DNA of 64,000 nt. It comes from Sellimonas catena (GTDB lineage Bacteria > Bacillota > Clostridia > Lachnospirales > Lachnospiraceae). The DNA lies in assembly GCF_045063725.1 (NCBI RefSeq), contig NZ_CP173695.1. One strand, given 5' to 3'. Position numbers and translations under genes: made by a program. The first letter of the stretch is position 1. The number at the start of each line of letters is the position of its first letter. The notes beneath the pieces are model-generated. The model was not told the DNA's origin and ran no database searches. It saw only the letters and a program-made list of their open reading frames with translations. Below are positions 35,469 through 43,974 of the stretch, one piece after another.

Positions 35469-36098
35469 ATGAATCTTTTTGAAATTGTCAAATACGGCGT
35501 AAGCTGCCGGGAGGCAGCGGAGCGGTACGGCGTGGAAGTCAACCGCTACGGCATGGCCCTCTGCCCGTTCCACAACGACCGACATCCCAGTTTGTATGTG
35601 GCAGACGACCACTATTATTGCTTTGCCTGTGGGGAGCACGGCGATGTGATCGACTTTGCTGCAAGGCTGTTCGGCTTGCCGCTCTATGAGGCGGCGCAGC
35701 GTCTGGCAGCAGACTTTCACCTTACCCCGGACAAACCGCCCAGCGCAGCGGCGCTCCACGCAAAGCGCATCCGAACAGAAGCACAGCAGCTCAGGGAAAA
35801 CGAGCGGCTGTGCCTTTCTGTTCTGTCCGATTATGCCCGTGTCCTGCGGGACTGGAAGGTGCAGTATGCGCCGCAGTCACCTGACAAGCCTGTTCACGCA
35901 CGGTTTGTAGGAGCCTGCCACGAACTCGACCGGACAGAGTATTACTTAGATATTCTGTGCGCCGGGGATTCTCACGAACGTGCCGAAGTAATTCAGCAGC
36001 AGATGGCGGACGAAAAGCTGGACAGGCTGCGACGGAGGTTAGAGAAAATTCACAAGGAGGAATTGGAAGATGGATATGACACCGCAGACGTGGCCTGA
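35469..36098 (+). CDS. CHC2 zinc-finger primase protein
   Basis: The start MNLFEIVKYGVSC at 35469 follows GGAGGAACA. The 209-residue protein has a complete CHC2 zinc finger: CPFHNDRHPSLYV then YYCFACGEHGDVIDF. The rest is helical. Zinc fingers of this type bind the template strand in DnaG-like primases. It overlaps the helicase gene by 29 bases. A diverged copy lies at 60986-61609 in the second element. Confidence 0.88.
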   Translation: MNLFEIVKYGVSCREAAERYGVEVNRYGMALCPFHNDRHPSLYVADDHYYCFACGEHGDVIDFAARLFGLPLYEAAQRLAADFHLTPDKPPSAAALHAKRIRTEAQQLRENERLCLSVLSDYARVLRDWKVQYAPQSPDKPVHARFVGACHELDRTEYYLDILCAGDSHERAEVIQQQMADEKLDRLRRRLEKIHKEELEDGYDTADVA

Positions 36099-37371
36099 GT
36101 GGTACGATGGCAGGCACATCAACGAGGTGCTGTTCTGTCAACAGTTTTTGGACAAGCACCCCATGAAATGTGTGCGTGGGCGGCTGTTCACCGTGGACGG
36201 GCTGATTGAGGATGAAGGGCAGATTGGGAATCTCATTCTGGAGGAAATCTCCGGCGTGCTGACCGCCAATCTTTCCAAGACGGTTGCGAATCTGCTTGCC
36301 AGCATCAAGCTGCAAGCCTATTCGCCGCCGCTGCCCATTGAAACCGACCGCATCCATGTTGCCAACGGAACGTACTTCATGGACGGTAGCTTTTCCACAG
36401 ACAGGAGCTACTGCAACAATCGTCTCACCGTCACTTATAATCCAGACGCACCCACTCCGAAAAAGTGGCTGCAATTCCTATCGGAGCTGCTGCAACCGGA
36501 GGACATTCCAACCTTGCAGGAATTTCTCGGCTACTGCCTGCTGCCGACTACCAAGGGGCAGAAGATGCTCATGTTGATCGGCAAGGGCGGCGAGGGCAAA
36601 AGCCGCATTGGTCTTGTCATACGCTCGCTGCTGGGGGACAGCATGAATACCACCAGCATCCAAAAGGTGGAGAGCAACCGGTTCAGCCGTGCAGACTTGG
36701 AAAACAAGCTCCTGATGGTGGACGACGATATGGACATGAGCGCCCTGCCAAAGACCAACTACATCAAATCCATCGTGACCTCCGAGTGCAAAATGGACAT
36801 GGAGCGTAAGGGTGTTCAGAGCTACCAAAGCCAGCTCTATGTGCGTTTTCTTTGCTTCGGCAACGGTGCGCTCACCGCCCTGCACGACAAGTCCGACGGC
36901 TTCTTTCGCCGCCAGATCGTGCTGACCACCAAAGACCGGCCCGCTGGCCGAGTGGATGATCCGTTTCTGGTGGATAAGCTGCTGCGGGAGAAGGAGGGCA
37001 TCTTCCTCTGGTGTCTGGATGGTCTGCATCGGTTGATTGGGAACAACTATCAGTTCAGCATTTCCGGCAAGGCCAGAGAGAATATGGAGACGGTCAAGCG
37101 CAGCAGCAACAATGTGATCGAGTTTCTGCAATCTGAGGGCTATATCCGCTTCAAGGCCGACAGTGAAGCCAGCTCCAAGGCACTGTATGAGGCGTATCAG
37201 CGCTGGTGCGAGGACAATGCGCAAAAGCCCATGTCTGCAAATCGTCTCAGCTCGGAACTGGCGCAGAACGAGCGCCTTTACAATGTAGAGGCCACCAACA
37301 ATGTCCATGTCGGTGGCAAGCGGGTGCGCGGTTTTATGGGCATTGAAGTGGTCAACCCACTGCCGTATTAA
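36070..37371 (+). CDS. P4-type SF3 helicase/replication protein (DUF5906-like)
   Basis: Protein of 433 residues. SF3 helicase motifs: Walker A LIGKGGEGKSRIG near residue 170, Walker B LLMVDDDMD near 215, and the later CFGNGALTALHDKSDGFFRRQI sensor region. An N-terminal DNDE-like segment (EWYDGRHINEVLFCQQFLDKH) and a winged-helix-like C-terminus follow. With the CHC2 protein it forms a replication module, presumably used when the element is excised or transferred. The GTAC repeats just downstream may be its origin. Homologue at 59683-61050. Confidence 0.88.
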   Translation: MDMTPQTWPEWYDGRHINEVLFCQQFLDKHPMKCVRGRLFTVDGLIEDEGQIGNLILEEISGVLTANLSKTVANLLASIKLQAYSPPLPIETDRIHVANGTYFMDGSFSTDRSYCNNRLTVTYNPDAPTPKKWLQFLSELLQPEDIPTLQEFLGYCLLPTTKGQKMLMLIGKGGEGKSRIGLVIRSLLGDSMNTTSIQKVESNRFSRADLENKLLMVDDDMDMSALPKTNYIKSIVTSECKMDMERKGVQSYQSQLYVRFLCFGNGALTALHDKSDGFFRRQIVLTTKDRPAGRVDDPFLVDKLLREKEGIFLWCLDGLHRLIGNNYQFSISGKARENMETVKRSSNNVIEFLQSEGYIRFKADSEASSKALYEAYQRWCEDNAQKPMSANRLSSELAQNERLYNVEATNNVHVGGKRVRGFMGIEVVNPLPY

Positions 37372-37398
37372 AAATGAGAACCGGACTTCAAAATTGCC

Positions 37399-37579
37399 GT
37401 ACACGCCGTACACTCTGTACGGCATTTTTCAACTTCATCCGCAAAATACGGTTTTGCTTGTGCCTTTGGTGAAGCAATTCACAGCATCGTGTAAAATCTG
37501 CCGCTGAATCGGCGTTCGGTACACAAAACCGGCGTACAGCAGCGTACACAAGCCGTCTATGCCGTACCGAGCCGTACAC
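37399..37579. repeat. Cluster of eight GTAC-centred repeats, candidate origin
   Basis: Within 180 bases directly after the helicase gene there are GTACAC at 37399, 37408, 37519, 37544 and 37574, and variants GTACGG (37417), GTACAG (37534) and GTACCG (37564), mostly preceded by C or CC. The first three also form a GCCGTACA/TGTACGGC hairpin followed by ATTTTT (37397-37428), which would terminate the primase-helicase transcript. The rest of 37580-37886 contains no recognisable gene. Confidence 0.6.
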
Positions 37580-37886
37580 GGACAGCCTATTTTAACGGCT
37601 TCAAAATCAATGCTTGTGAAATCCGTAAAGATTTTTGTCGTAGGTCGAACGCACTGCACCATCAGGTGATTTACCGAAGCGTGAATCCGCTGCTCCGGAT
37701 TGCGGCATATCCTGCCGTTCTGTATGTTCTCATGCCGAACGATGAAGCCGATAGGGCGCTGCTGCGAACAGGGCATCACGGGCAGAAATCTGAGCGGATT
37801 TGCAGCACAGCGGATTTTTCACCGACAAGCACACTGGCATCACCGATACGAAAACCGATTATACGAAATTATGGAGGTAAAACCAA

Positions 37887-38102
37887 ATGAAATCCAATCT
37901 GAGAAATGAAATCAAGTCGTACATCGTCCGTCAGGGCATGACCATGCAGGAGGTGGTCGATCTGCTGCATGACGAACACGGCTGGTCTGACAGCGTATCT
38001 AACCTGTCCAATAAGCTCCAACGGGAGTCCCTGCGCTATGTTGAAGCCGTCCAGCTTGCCGATGCGCTGGGGTACGAAATCGTTTGGCAACGGAGAAAGT
38101 GA
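37887..38102 (+). CDS. Small helix-turn-helix-like protein
   Basis: Protein of 71 residues following GGAGGTAAAACC. It reads IKSYIVRQGMTMQEVVDLL then WSDSVSNLSNKLQRESLRYVEAVQLADALGYEIVW, which is the pattern of a compact Cro/XRE-like DNA-binding fold also called DUF6471-like. Such small proteins are usual upstream of the DUF3847 and relaxase genes in Tn4451/Tn1549-type elements. Likely regulator; target unknown. Confidence 0.72.
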   Translation: MKSNLRNEIKSYIVRQGMTMQEVVDLLHDEHGWSDSVSNLSNKLQRESLRYVEAVQLADALGYEIVWQRRK

Positions 38103-38114
38103 GGAGGGATTTTT

Positions 38115-38321
38115 ATGACAGAGGCAGAGAAGAAACTGTTGCAAGCACAGCACCGCTTGGAGGAAGCGCAGGCACGGAACCGGGTCAAGGAACGCAAGGT
38201 CCGTACCCGTAGGCTCATTCAGGAGGGTGCAATCTTGGAGAAAGTGCTGCCGGAGGTGCGGACGATGGAGCTGTCTGCGCTGGAGGATTACCTGATGCAG
38301 AAGCTGCCGCAGCACAATTGA
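38115..38321 (+). CDS. DUF3847 domain protein
   Basis: Protein of 68 residues, almost all helix, with EKKLLQAQHRLEEAQAR and KVRTRRLIQEGAILEKVLP, the DUF3847 pattern. It lies 12 bases after the preceding gene, with GAGGAGGG as ribosome site. DUF3847 genes sit next to relaxases on many mobile elements and probably act as accessory transfer proteins, as MobC-like proteins do. Confidence 0.85.
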   Translation: MTEAEKKLLQAQHRLEEAQARNRVKERKVRTRRLIQEGAILEKVLPEVRTMELSALEDYLMQKLPQHN

Positions 38322-38329
38322 ATCCGCTG

Positions 38330-38363
38330 GGAGGTCTCCGGGAAACCGGGGGCCTCCTCTTTT
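38330..38363 (+). terminator. Intrinsic terminator with GAAA tetraloop
   Basis: Arms GGAGGTCTCCGG (38330-38341) and CCGGGGGCCTCC (38346-38357) pair over 12 bp with two G-U pairs around GAAA, followed by TCTTTT. Confidence 0.88.
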
Positions 38364-38365
38364 CC

Positions 38366-38395
38366 TCCCGTAAGGGCGCACTTACTCACCACCCT
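38366..38395. other. Candidate oriT with RSF1010-like nick region
   Basis: The bottom strand reads TAAGTGCGCCCTTAC (38384-38370), which matches the nic-site core of RSF1010/MobQ-type origins (TAAGTGCGCCCT). On the top strand it appears as an inverted repeat GTAAG/CTTAC (38370-38385). It lies 283 bases upstream of the MobA/MobL relaxase start. The rest of the gap (38396-38668) is GC-rich with several small hairpins, for example CCCGAAG/CTTCGGG and TCTCTTT/AAAGAGA. Confidence 0.78.
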
Positions 38396-38668
38396 AAAGG
38401 GCAGTGGTATTTCCTGCGGAAATCGTGCGCTCTGCGAGGCGGATGCGGCTGCTGCGGCAGCCTCCAGACAATGCCACAGCACTTGCAGGGTGCTGCTGTC
38501 ATCGTCTGCGCAGGTCGCAGTTGTTTCTGCTTTGGAAACAGCTTGCACCCTGCCCGCACAAACCTGCCACCGGCAGCTTTGTTTGCGGCTATGCCCGAAG
38601 CTCATCTTCGGGACATTTTCTCTTTTGCGAAAGAGAAACAGAAAAAGGAAGAACGAGGTGAAGAAGAT

Positions 38669-40363
38669 ATGGCGATTTATCATTTGGAAGCGAAGGTGGT
38701 CAGCCGGGGCGCAGGCCGCTCCGCAGTAGCTGCTTCTGCCTATTTGAGCTGCTCCCGCCTGTATAACGATTACGACGGGATTCAGCACGACTACACGAAA
38801 AAACAAGGGCTTGTCTGGCAGCAGATGTTTCTGCCGGAATATGCCCCACAGGAATGGCAAGACAGAGAAAAACTGTGGAACGCCGTGGAGGAAGTAGAGA
38901 CAGCAAAAGACAGCAGGCTTGCCCGTGAGTTTGTTGTGGCTCTGCCCATAGAGCTAAACCGGGAACAGCAGATCGAGCTGCTGCAAGACTTTATCCGGGA
39001 GCAATTTGTGTCCGATGGAATGTGCGCCGACGCTGCCATCCACCACACCGACGGTCACAATCCCCACGCCCACATTCTCCTGACGGTGCGCCCGCTGGAT
39101 GAGCAGGGACGCTGGCAGTACAAGACCGAAAAAGAATATCTCTGTATGAGAAACGGTGAAGAACGAGGCTTCACCGCCGCCGAGTTCCGGGCGGCGCAGA
39201 ACGAGGGCTGGGAGAAGCAATATCCCTACAAGGTCGGCAAAAAGAAGGTCTATATGACACCGTCTGCTGCCGAGGCGCAGGGACTCATCCGGGCTGACAA
39301 GCATCCGAAGAGCACCCGCTACGGCAGACAGAACCCCATCTCCGAACGTTGGAATAGTGAGGAGCAACTTGTGACATGGCGGGCTGCATGGGCGGATGTG
39401 ACCAATCTCTATCTGGAGCGCGCCGGACGGGCGGAGCGAATCGACCACCGCAGCAACGCAGCCAGAGGTCTGGATGAGCAGCCTACCATCCATGAGGGAG
39501 TGACCGCACGGGCGCTGGAGCGGAAAGGGATCATTGCTGACCGCTGCGAGATCAACCGGCAGATCAAGGCGGACAATGCCTTGCTGCGGGAGCTGAAAGC
39601 TGCGATCAGGAAGCTGGCACAGGCGGTAAAGAACACCCTCCCGGTTATTGCCGAGGCGATGGAAAAGCTGCGGGCAAATATGATTGTTTTCCGCTATCAG
39701 CTGCGGCATATCGGCCGGGGCAGGCAGCGCATGAAAGATTATATCCACGCGGTTCAGCCGAATCTGGTGCGCTATACCGAGCTGGTTCAGGAGATTCGGG
39801 GCAAGGGCAAGGAACGCAAGTCTTTGCTTGCCCAAAAGAAGGAGACACCCCTCTATCTCATCCCGAAGCAGTGTGAACTGTCCCGCCATATTGCGGAGCT
39901 GACCGAGGAATTGGAAGAGCTGAAATCCGAGAAGGATATGCTGCTGCACTCGCTGGAATGCAGTGACGATGCCGGTATCGCTGCTGTGAAAAAGGACATT
40001 TCCACGATGGAAGCCGCACTAAAAAAGCTGTCGCAACAGGAAGAAAAGTACACGGCTGAGCTGAACGACGCTTTGCAGCAGTATGCTGATTTGAAGACGC
40101 AATCGGCAGAATTCGACCCAGACGAATTGCAGGACGCAAGGCTCGACCTGCGTCCTGCAATGGAGCGCTCTGTGGTTGACCGTGTGCAGTCTGCTTACGG
40201 AGATAAGTACGATTACTTGATGATGTACGACAGCAAGCGGGATGTTGCTGATATACTTCATGAGGAAACGGAAGCTCGCTCCATCCGTGAACATCTGCGT
40301 CAGAAACAGCAGGCACAGCAGAAGCAAAACAAGAAGAACAGCAGAGACACTTGGGAACGATAA
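38669..40363 (+). CDS. MobA/MobL-family relaxase
   Basis: The start MAIYHLEAKVVSRG at 38669 follows GAGGTGAAG; the longer upstream reading would cover the oriT region. The 564-residue protein has the MobA/MobL catalytic domain in residues 1-200: SAVAASAYLSC, the metal-binding HHTDGHNPHAHILLTVRPLD, and a Tyr candidate in the N-terminal region. The rest is a long coiled coil (about 300-560). It should nick the oriT upstream and pilot the element through a helper conjugation system. Equivalent of TnpZ in Tn4451. Confidence 0.93.
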   Translation: MAIYHLEAKVVSRGAGRSAVAASAYLSCSRLYNDYDGIQHDYTKKQGLVWQQMFLPEYAPQEWQDREKLWNAVEEVETAKDSRLAREFVVALPIELNREQQIELLQDFIREQFVSDGMCADAAIHHTDGHNPHAHILLTVRPLDEQGRWQYKTEKEYLCMRNGEERGFTAAEFRAAQNEGWEKQYPYKVGKKKVYMTPSAAEAQGLIRADKHPKSTRYGRQNPISERWNSEEQLVTWRAAWADVTNLYLERAGRAERIDHRSNAARGLDEQPTIHEGVTARALERKGIIADRCEINRQIKADNALLRELKAAIRKLAQAVKNTLPVIAEAMEKLRANMIVFRYQLRHIGRGRQRMKDYIHAVQPNLVRYTELVQEIRGKGKERKSLLAQKKETPLYLIPKQCELSRHIAELTEELEELKSEKDMLLHSLECSDDAGIAAVKKDISTMEAALKKLSQQEEKYTAELNDALQQYADLKTQSAEFDPDELQDARLDLRPAMERSVVDRVQSAYGDKYDYLMMYDSKRDVADILHEETEARSIREHLRQKQQAQQKQNKKNSRDTWER

Positions 40364-40433
40364 TATATATATATGCTACCACATTCTTGCGCTTACCTCT
40401 ATCCCAACTATTGACATAGAGCCGCACAAATTT

Positions 40434-40467
40434 AAAGGAGCACGGTCGTGGCTGACCGTGCTCCTTT
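40434..40467 (+). terminator. Terminator after the relaxase gene
   Basis: Arms AAAGGAGCACGGTC and GACCGTGCTCCTTT form a 14-bp perfect stem with a 6-base loop. It lies 70 bases after the relaxase stop. Confidence 0.85.
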
Positions 40468-40541
40468 AGCATCGCTTGCGATGCATAGTCACAGATGGAA
40501 TCTGTGTCAAAGGGGTTCGAGGATTTTATCCCAGACAGGCG

Positions 40542-40577
40542 ATTTATAAGCCCCTGCTGCGGCAGGGGCTTATAAAT
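40542..40577. terminator. Second palindromic terminator-like hairpin
   Basis: Arms ATTTATAAGCCCCTGC and GCAGGGGCTTATAAAT form a 16-bp perfect stem with a 4-base loop, followed by TTT. Works in both directions; for the leftward small reading frame at 40636 it would be the terminator. Confidence 0.75.
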
Positions 40578-40635
40578 TTTGCATGAGTGGGTACCGCCAT
40601 GCATTGCTCGTTAAGATCGTGCCCAACTTTTTTAC

Positions 40636-40809
40636 TTACGCCGCATCGAATATTTGCGAGATAACAGCCCCTGTATATGCGCCTGCTGCACTGGCAATTA
40701 AGTTCACAAGTTCAGATTTTGCTTTTTGCTCACTTAACTTCAACAATTCATCACCACGAGGAGAACAGTCGTATGCGTTAGCACCATGTGGCGAGCCACA
40801 TTTCGTCAT
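40636..40809 (-). CDS. Putative 57-residue peptide
   Basis: Leftward frame ATG 40809 to TAA 40636. It has two cysteines (positions 4 and 15) in a Gly/Pro-rich N-terminus (TKCGSPHGANAYDCSPRGDE), a charged middle and a hydrophobic, Ala-rich C-terminal helix (LVNLIASAAGAYTGAVISQ). Codon composition and the clean two-part layout look coding, and a terminator hairpin follows the stop. The ribosome site is weak. It could be a bacteriocin-like or toxin peptide, or the tail of a decayed larger gene. Confidence 0.4.
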   Translation of the reverse strand: MTKCGSPHGANAYDCSPRGDELLKLSEQKAKSELVNLIASAAGAYTGAVISQIFDAA

Positions 40810-40986
40810 TTCATAGGCTCACTAAAGAAGAGAAACCATTATCTCAGCTTATCGTTTCGATTTCTCCAAGCAAATCATTTTTTCCTGAGTTGCTAATTTT
40901 ATCTGCAAAATTGACTTATTTATGAGGACTATCATAATCTGCACGCGCTGGAACACAAGAGCAACTTTTTGAAATAACGTACCTTT

Positions 40987-41013
40987 GAGGAGTCTGGACT
41001 GGCTCCTCTTTTT
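40987..41013 (+). terminator. Terminator-like hairpin
   Basis: Arms GAGGAGTC and GGCTCCTC (8 bp with one G-U pair), 6-base loop, followed by TTTTTG. It lies in a gene-poor stretch (40810-41131) between the relaxase module and the bile salt hydrolase. No gene was recognised in that stretch. Confidence 0.65.
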
Positions 41014-41131
41014 GTTGCACAAATTGTGCAGGCGGTGCTTGCACAATTATCAACCTAACATCTGCATTCCATACAATCTCGATATTGTCCTCCTGTTGTT
41101 CTGCGTTATGCTTTCTCCGTGCATTTTCGTA

Positions 41132-42121
41132 TTATTTATTCTGCCATCTGACTTCGCCCTTGGACAGAAGCGGATAACAGATCAGCTGATCTGAATCCAG
41201 ATTTTCCGCATGCATGTCAACCGCTGTGATCTGATGATTATCATAAGTCGTATAATAATAAATACCTTTTGCTGTATTACAACAGGACGTGTATATCGTG
41301 ATCTCATATTTGCCTTCTGTCACCTCACAGCATCCACGCTGCTGATCTACGGATCCTAAGATATGGAAGAACTGGCTTACACTCTCATCCTCTTCTTCAC
41401 CGGAGATCGAATTTAATTTTGTAAAGGCAACTTTCACAAATCTTGACTGGCTGGAAAGATCTCCAGGTATTCCCATTCCACCCATTCCTCTGCTATATGC
41501 ATCAAGCTGTAATACTCCTGCAAAAGTACTCTCCGGCTGTTTTCTGGATACTCCGGCATAATTATTCAGTGCAAACATCTGACTCGGGAATGGTGGATTA
41601 TTGGTAAGCACTCCTACCGGATTATCATATACATGCAGCCCATCTTTCATAGACTCAACAACGATACAGGAGTCTTTGTCTGCAATGATCCAGTGAAGCT
41701 GTGCTGTCGGCAGCTGTTCACTGAATGCTGTGCCTGTCAGTCTCATTGCTGCCAGCTTCTCTCTCGCCTCTGCTACAGTAGCACACTGTGTAAGGATCCA
41801 TGGGATGAACTCGAACTGTGCCACCTGGCTGACTTCTGTTTCATCTTCCGGCAAAGCTTCTTCATATGCCGCATTGCCGACAAAATTAAGACCTGCCATT
41901 CCAAGGCCTTTTTCATTAACAGCATCATAATAAAGCGGATAACCTCCTGCAACAAATGCCATTCCGATCAAAGCATAATGGCTTTTTATCTTCCCGGCAA
42001 ACCGGAAATCAAATTCGTAATTTCTTGGCGTTATCGTGATCTGTTCCCCATAGGAAAATTCATAATCAAGCGTTCTGCCCATATAAAAATCTTTTGTTTT
42101 GTAAGTTGCTGCTGTACACAT
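41132..42121 (-). CDS. bsh: Bile salt hydrolase, choloylglycine hydrolase family
   Basis: Protein of 329 residues; start at 42121 so that Cys2 becomes the N-terminal nucleophile after Met removal, with GAGGTG upstream. Active-site set by count: Cys2, Arg16, Asp19, Asn79 (MAGLNF), Asn174 (VLTNNP) and Arg227 (SRF), all matching known clostridial bile salt hydrolases. Surrounding blocks (DAVNEKGLGMAGLNF, LHWIIADKDSCIVVE, GIPGDLSSQSRFVK, YTSCCNTAKGIYYYTTYDN) support the assignment over penicillin V acylase. It would cleave glycine or taurine from conjugated bile acids. Lies in the cargo part of the 20.5-kb element, last gene of a leftward series; promoter in 42122-42357 is unclear, with TATTAT near 42143. 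Confidence 0.92.
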   Translation of the reverse strand: MCTAATYKTKDFYMGRTLDYEFSYGEQITITPRNYEFDFRFAGKIKSHYALIGMAFVAGGYPLYYDAVNEKGLGMAGLNFVGNAAYEEALPEDETEVSQVAQFEFIPWILTQCATVAEAREKLAAMRLTGTAFSEQLPTAQLHWIIADKDSCIVVESMKDGLHVYDNPVGVLTNNPPFPSQMFALNNYAGVSRKQPESTFAGVLQLDAYSRGMGGMGIPGDLSSQSRFVKVAFTKLNSISGEEEDESVSQFFHILGSVDQQRGCCEVTEGKYEITIYTSCCNTAKGIYYYTTYDNHQITAVDMHAENLDSDQLICYPLLSKGEVRWQNK

Positions 42122-42357
42122 ATCGAACACCTCTTCTTTCTGCTATAATAGTCCTGCAAACAATCTCATAAACAACTGTCCGAGCCATAAATATGCACTC
42201 CGTCCTGTGCGGTACTTTTCGGTCACTTCCCTGCATTCATTCGAGGATTTTTCTTTACACAATAACTCCATATAATTACCGGAATCAGACAAAGCCGAAA
42301 AAAGAAAGAAGATTAGGAACCGTAATAATTCTATTCAAATTTTCTTTCTGATTCACT

Positions 42358-43422
42358 TCACTCTGCATGTACGGTCACCTCACTTTCCTTTTTTTTAGGC
42401 ATAAACCAATAAAATATAACACAAAATGCTAAAGCAAACACAACACCAAAAACATTTTGACTCACTCTAAGACTAACCGCTCCTTGTAGTCCATATGTCT
42501 CTGCAGCAATGGCTAAAGCACCAAATGTGTTAAATACTGCCTGCCAGCCATATTGTGCTGAAAATCCTACACCGATTCCACCAAGAATTCCTATATATGC
42601 ATAGATTGACGAAGGAAGCAGAAAATATAATACTGTAAAACATATAACACCTGCAATATTTCCGACAATCCTTTTACGGACTCTGTAGTGCATATCTTCC
42701 ATAGACGGCAAAATCACGGACATGGCCGCAATACCAGCCCACATTGCACGTGGCATATTACAAAGTTCTGCAATGCAAAGGACAATCGGTACGCATAAAA
42801 TCTGACATATCTGCCATTTTGTTCTGGAAGAAGTGATATCAAATTCTTGTATCAGATCTTTCAGATTTCTTTTATAAGTTCTGTTTTTATGATTTCGATA
42901 AAATACGAAGCAGGTAAGTGCTGCACCTAAAGCCATTCCGACTAATCGCATCTGATAGCTTTTTCCCGTAACATCATAACCATATAGCAGCAGATACCCA
43001 AGAACCAATGTAGATTGATTAAACATGGATGGATTATGGCATCCGAACAGAATCAACACAGCCAGTGCCGCAATATTTAACAGCATTCCCAATACCGGTG
43101 AAAACTGATTTGCTAAATGCGGACATACAGTCATAATTACAAAGAACAAAGCCAAAAGCATCGTAGATTGTCCGGTGTGGATCCCCAGATCCGCATTCCT
43201 AAACACCATGAGACATAATAAGACTACTACACCTACAATGCTGTTCTCATTTCCAAATAGGATGCTGAAAATACTAACAAAGAAAAAACAAAATGCCATT
43301 GTAGCAGCTATCTTCACCAGATATACCCACATATGATATAGTTTTTCTTTTAGTGTTTCACTCTTTTTCAACAGGTTTTTAGAACCTGCCTGATTTAACT
43401 GCAACTCCTGATAAAATGTCAT
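42358..43422 (-). CDS. FUSC family membrane protein, aromatic acid exporter-like
   Basis: Protein of 354 residues with two blocks of hydrophobic helices (about 35-165 and 210-345), separated by a basic cytoplasmic loop (YRNHKNRTYKRNLKDLIQEF). The repeat of MVFRNADLGIHTGQSTML and AGIAAMSVILPSMEDMHYRVRKRIVGNIAG is the FUSC signature. Relatives export aromatic or other toxic acids. Between the truncated kinase and the bile salt hydrolase in the same direction; export of bile acids or other toxic acids is an inference. Confidence 0.8.
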   Translation of the reverse strand: MTFYQELQLNQAGSKNLLKKSETLKEKLYHMWVYLVKIAATMAFCFFFVSIFSILFGNENSIVGVVVLLCLMVFRNADLGIHTGQSTMLLALFFVIMTVCPHLANQFSPVLGMLLNIAALAVLILFGCHNPSMFNQSTLVLGYLLLYGYDVTGKSYQMRLVGMALGAALTCFVFYRNHKNRTYKRNLKDLIQEFDITSSRTKWQICQILCVPIVLCIAELCNMPRAMWAGIAAMSVILPSMEDMHYRVRKRIVGNIAGVICFTVLYFLLPSSIYAYIGILGGIGVGFSAQYGWQAVFNTFGALAIAAETYGLQGAVSLRVSQNVFGVVFALAFCVIFYWFMPKKKESEVTVHAE

Positions 43423-43455
43423 ATAAATACTCCCATCTTCTAATTTATCTTAAAA

Positions 43456-43908
43456 CTAGATAATCTCATCTTTCTGCTTTGGCAGCTCTATAACAAATCT
43501 GCATCCACCATATTCACGGTTTTCTGCTTTGATTGTTCCTCCGGCACTATCTACAATCCGTTTTACAAGTGCAAGACCTAGGCCATTTCCTTCTGCTTTA
43601 TGAGATCCATCTACCTGATAGAACTTGTCAAATATTCTGGATTTTACATCATCCTCTATTCCTGGTCCTTCATCTTCCAGAATGAACTTAACAGAATCCT
43701 GTTCTTGTTTCAGAAACATCGTAATTGTCCCCTTTGAAGGGCTGAACTTAATCGCATTATCTAAAAGATTTATCCAGATATGCATAAAAAGTCCTTCATT
43801 CGCAGTATATTTAACTTCCTCCAATTCTACCTGAAAACCAATTTCTTTTTCTGTCCATTTTGTTTCCAATGAAAGAACTGCCTGGCGGATCTGTTCATCC
43901 AGACGATT
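43456..43908 (-). pseudogene. Sensor histidine kinase, C-terminal fragment (ATPase domain only)
   Basis: The frame encodes only the HATPase half of a histidine kinase: HIWINLLDNAIKFSPSKG (N box), ILEDEGPGIEDD (G1), IFDKFYQVDGSHKAEGNGLGLALVKRIV (F and G2 boxes), with QIRQAVLSLETKWTEKEIGFQVELEEV in front. The phosphoacceptor His domain, sensor and membrane region are gone, replaced at 43909 by a short piece of an unrelated gene. Not functional as a sensor. Its response regulator is not in the window. Confidence 0.85.
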
Positions 43909-43974
43909 ATCGTCAATAAACGCACAAACTATTCGAACGCCTGCTACATCATTGAGATATGTCTGTATTCTCGT
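43909..43974 (-). pseudogene. Relic of a small alarmone synthetase (RelA/SpoT-like), about 22 codons
   Basis: In frame with the kinase fragment, directly in front of it, the residues RIQTYLNDVAGVRIVCAFID match the conserved DxAGxRxxCxFxDD block of (p)ppGpp synthetases. Nothing else of that enzyme remains. It overlaps the end of the AI-2E-type gene in another frame. The piece marks a deletion or recombination joint. Confidence 0.6.

Noticed and set aside
38954..39949. Leftward 331-codon open frame
   Set aside because: Antisense to the relaxase coiled-coil region; no family features.
40583..40816. Rightward 77-codon open frame
   Set aside because: No ribosome site and poor composition; the leftward 57-codon frame in the same place looks more protein-like.
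41132..42121. Penicillin V acylase as alternative for the choloylglycine hydrolase
   Set aside because: The full residue set and flanking blocks match clostridial bile salt hydrolases; the distinction still needs an assay but bile salt hydrolase is preferred.
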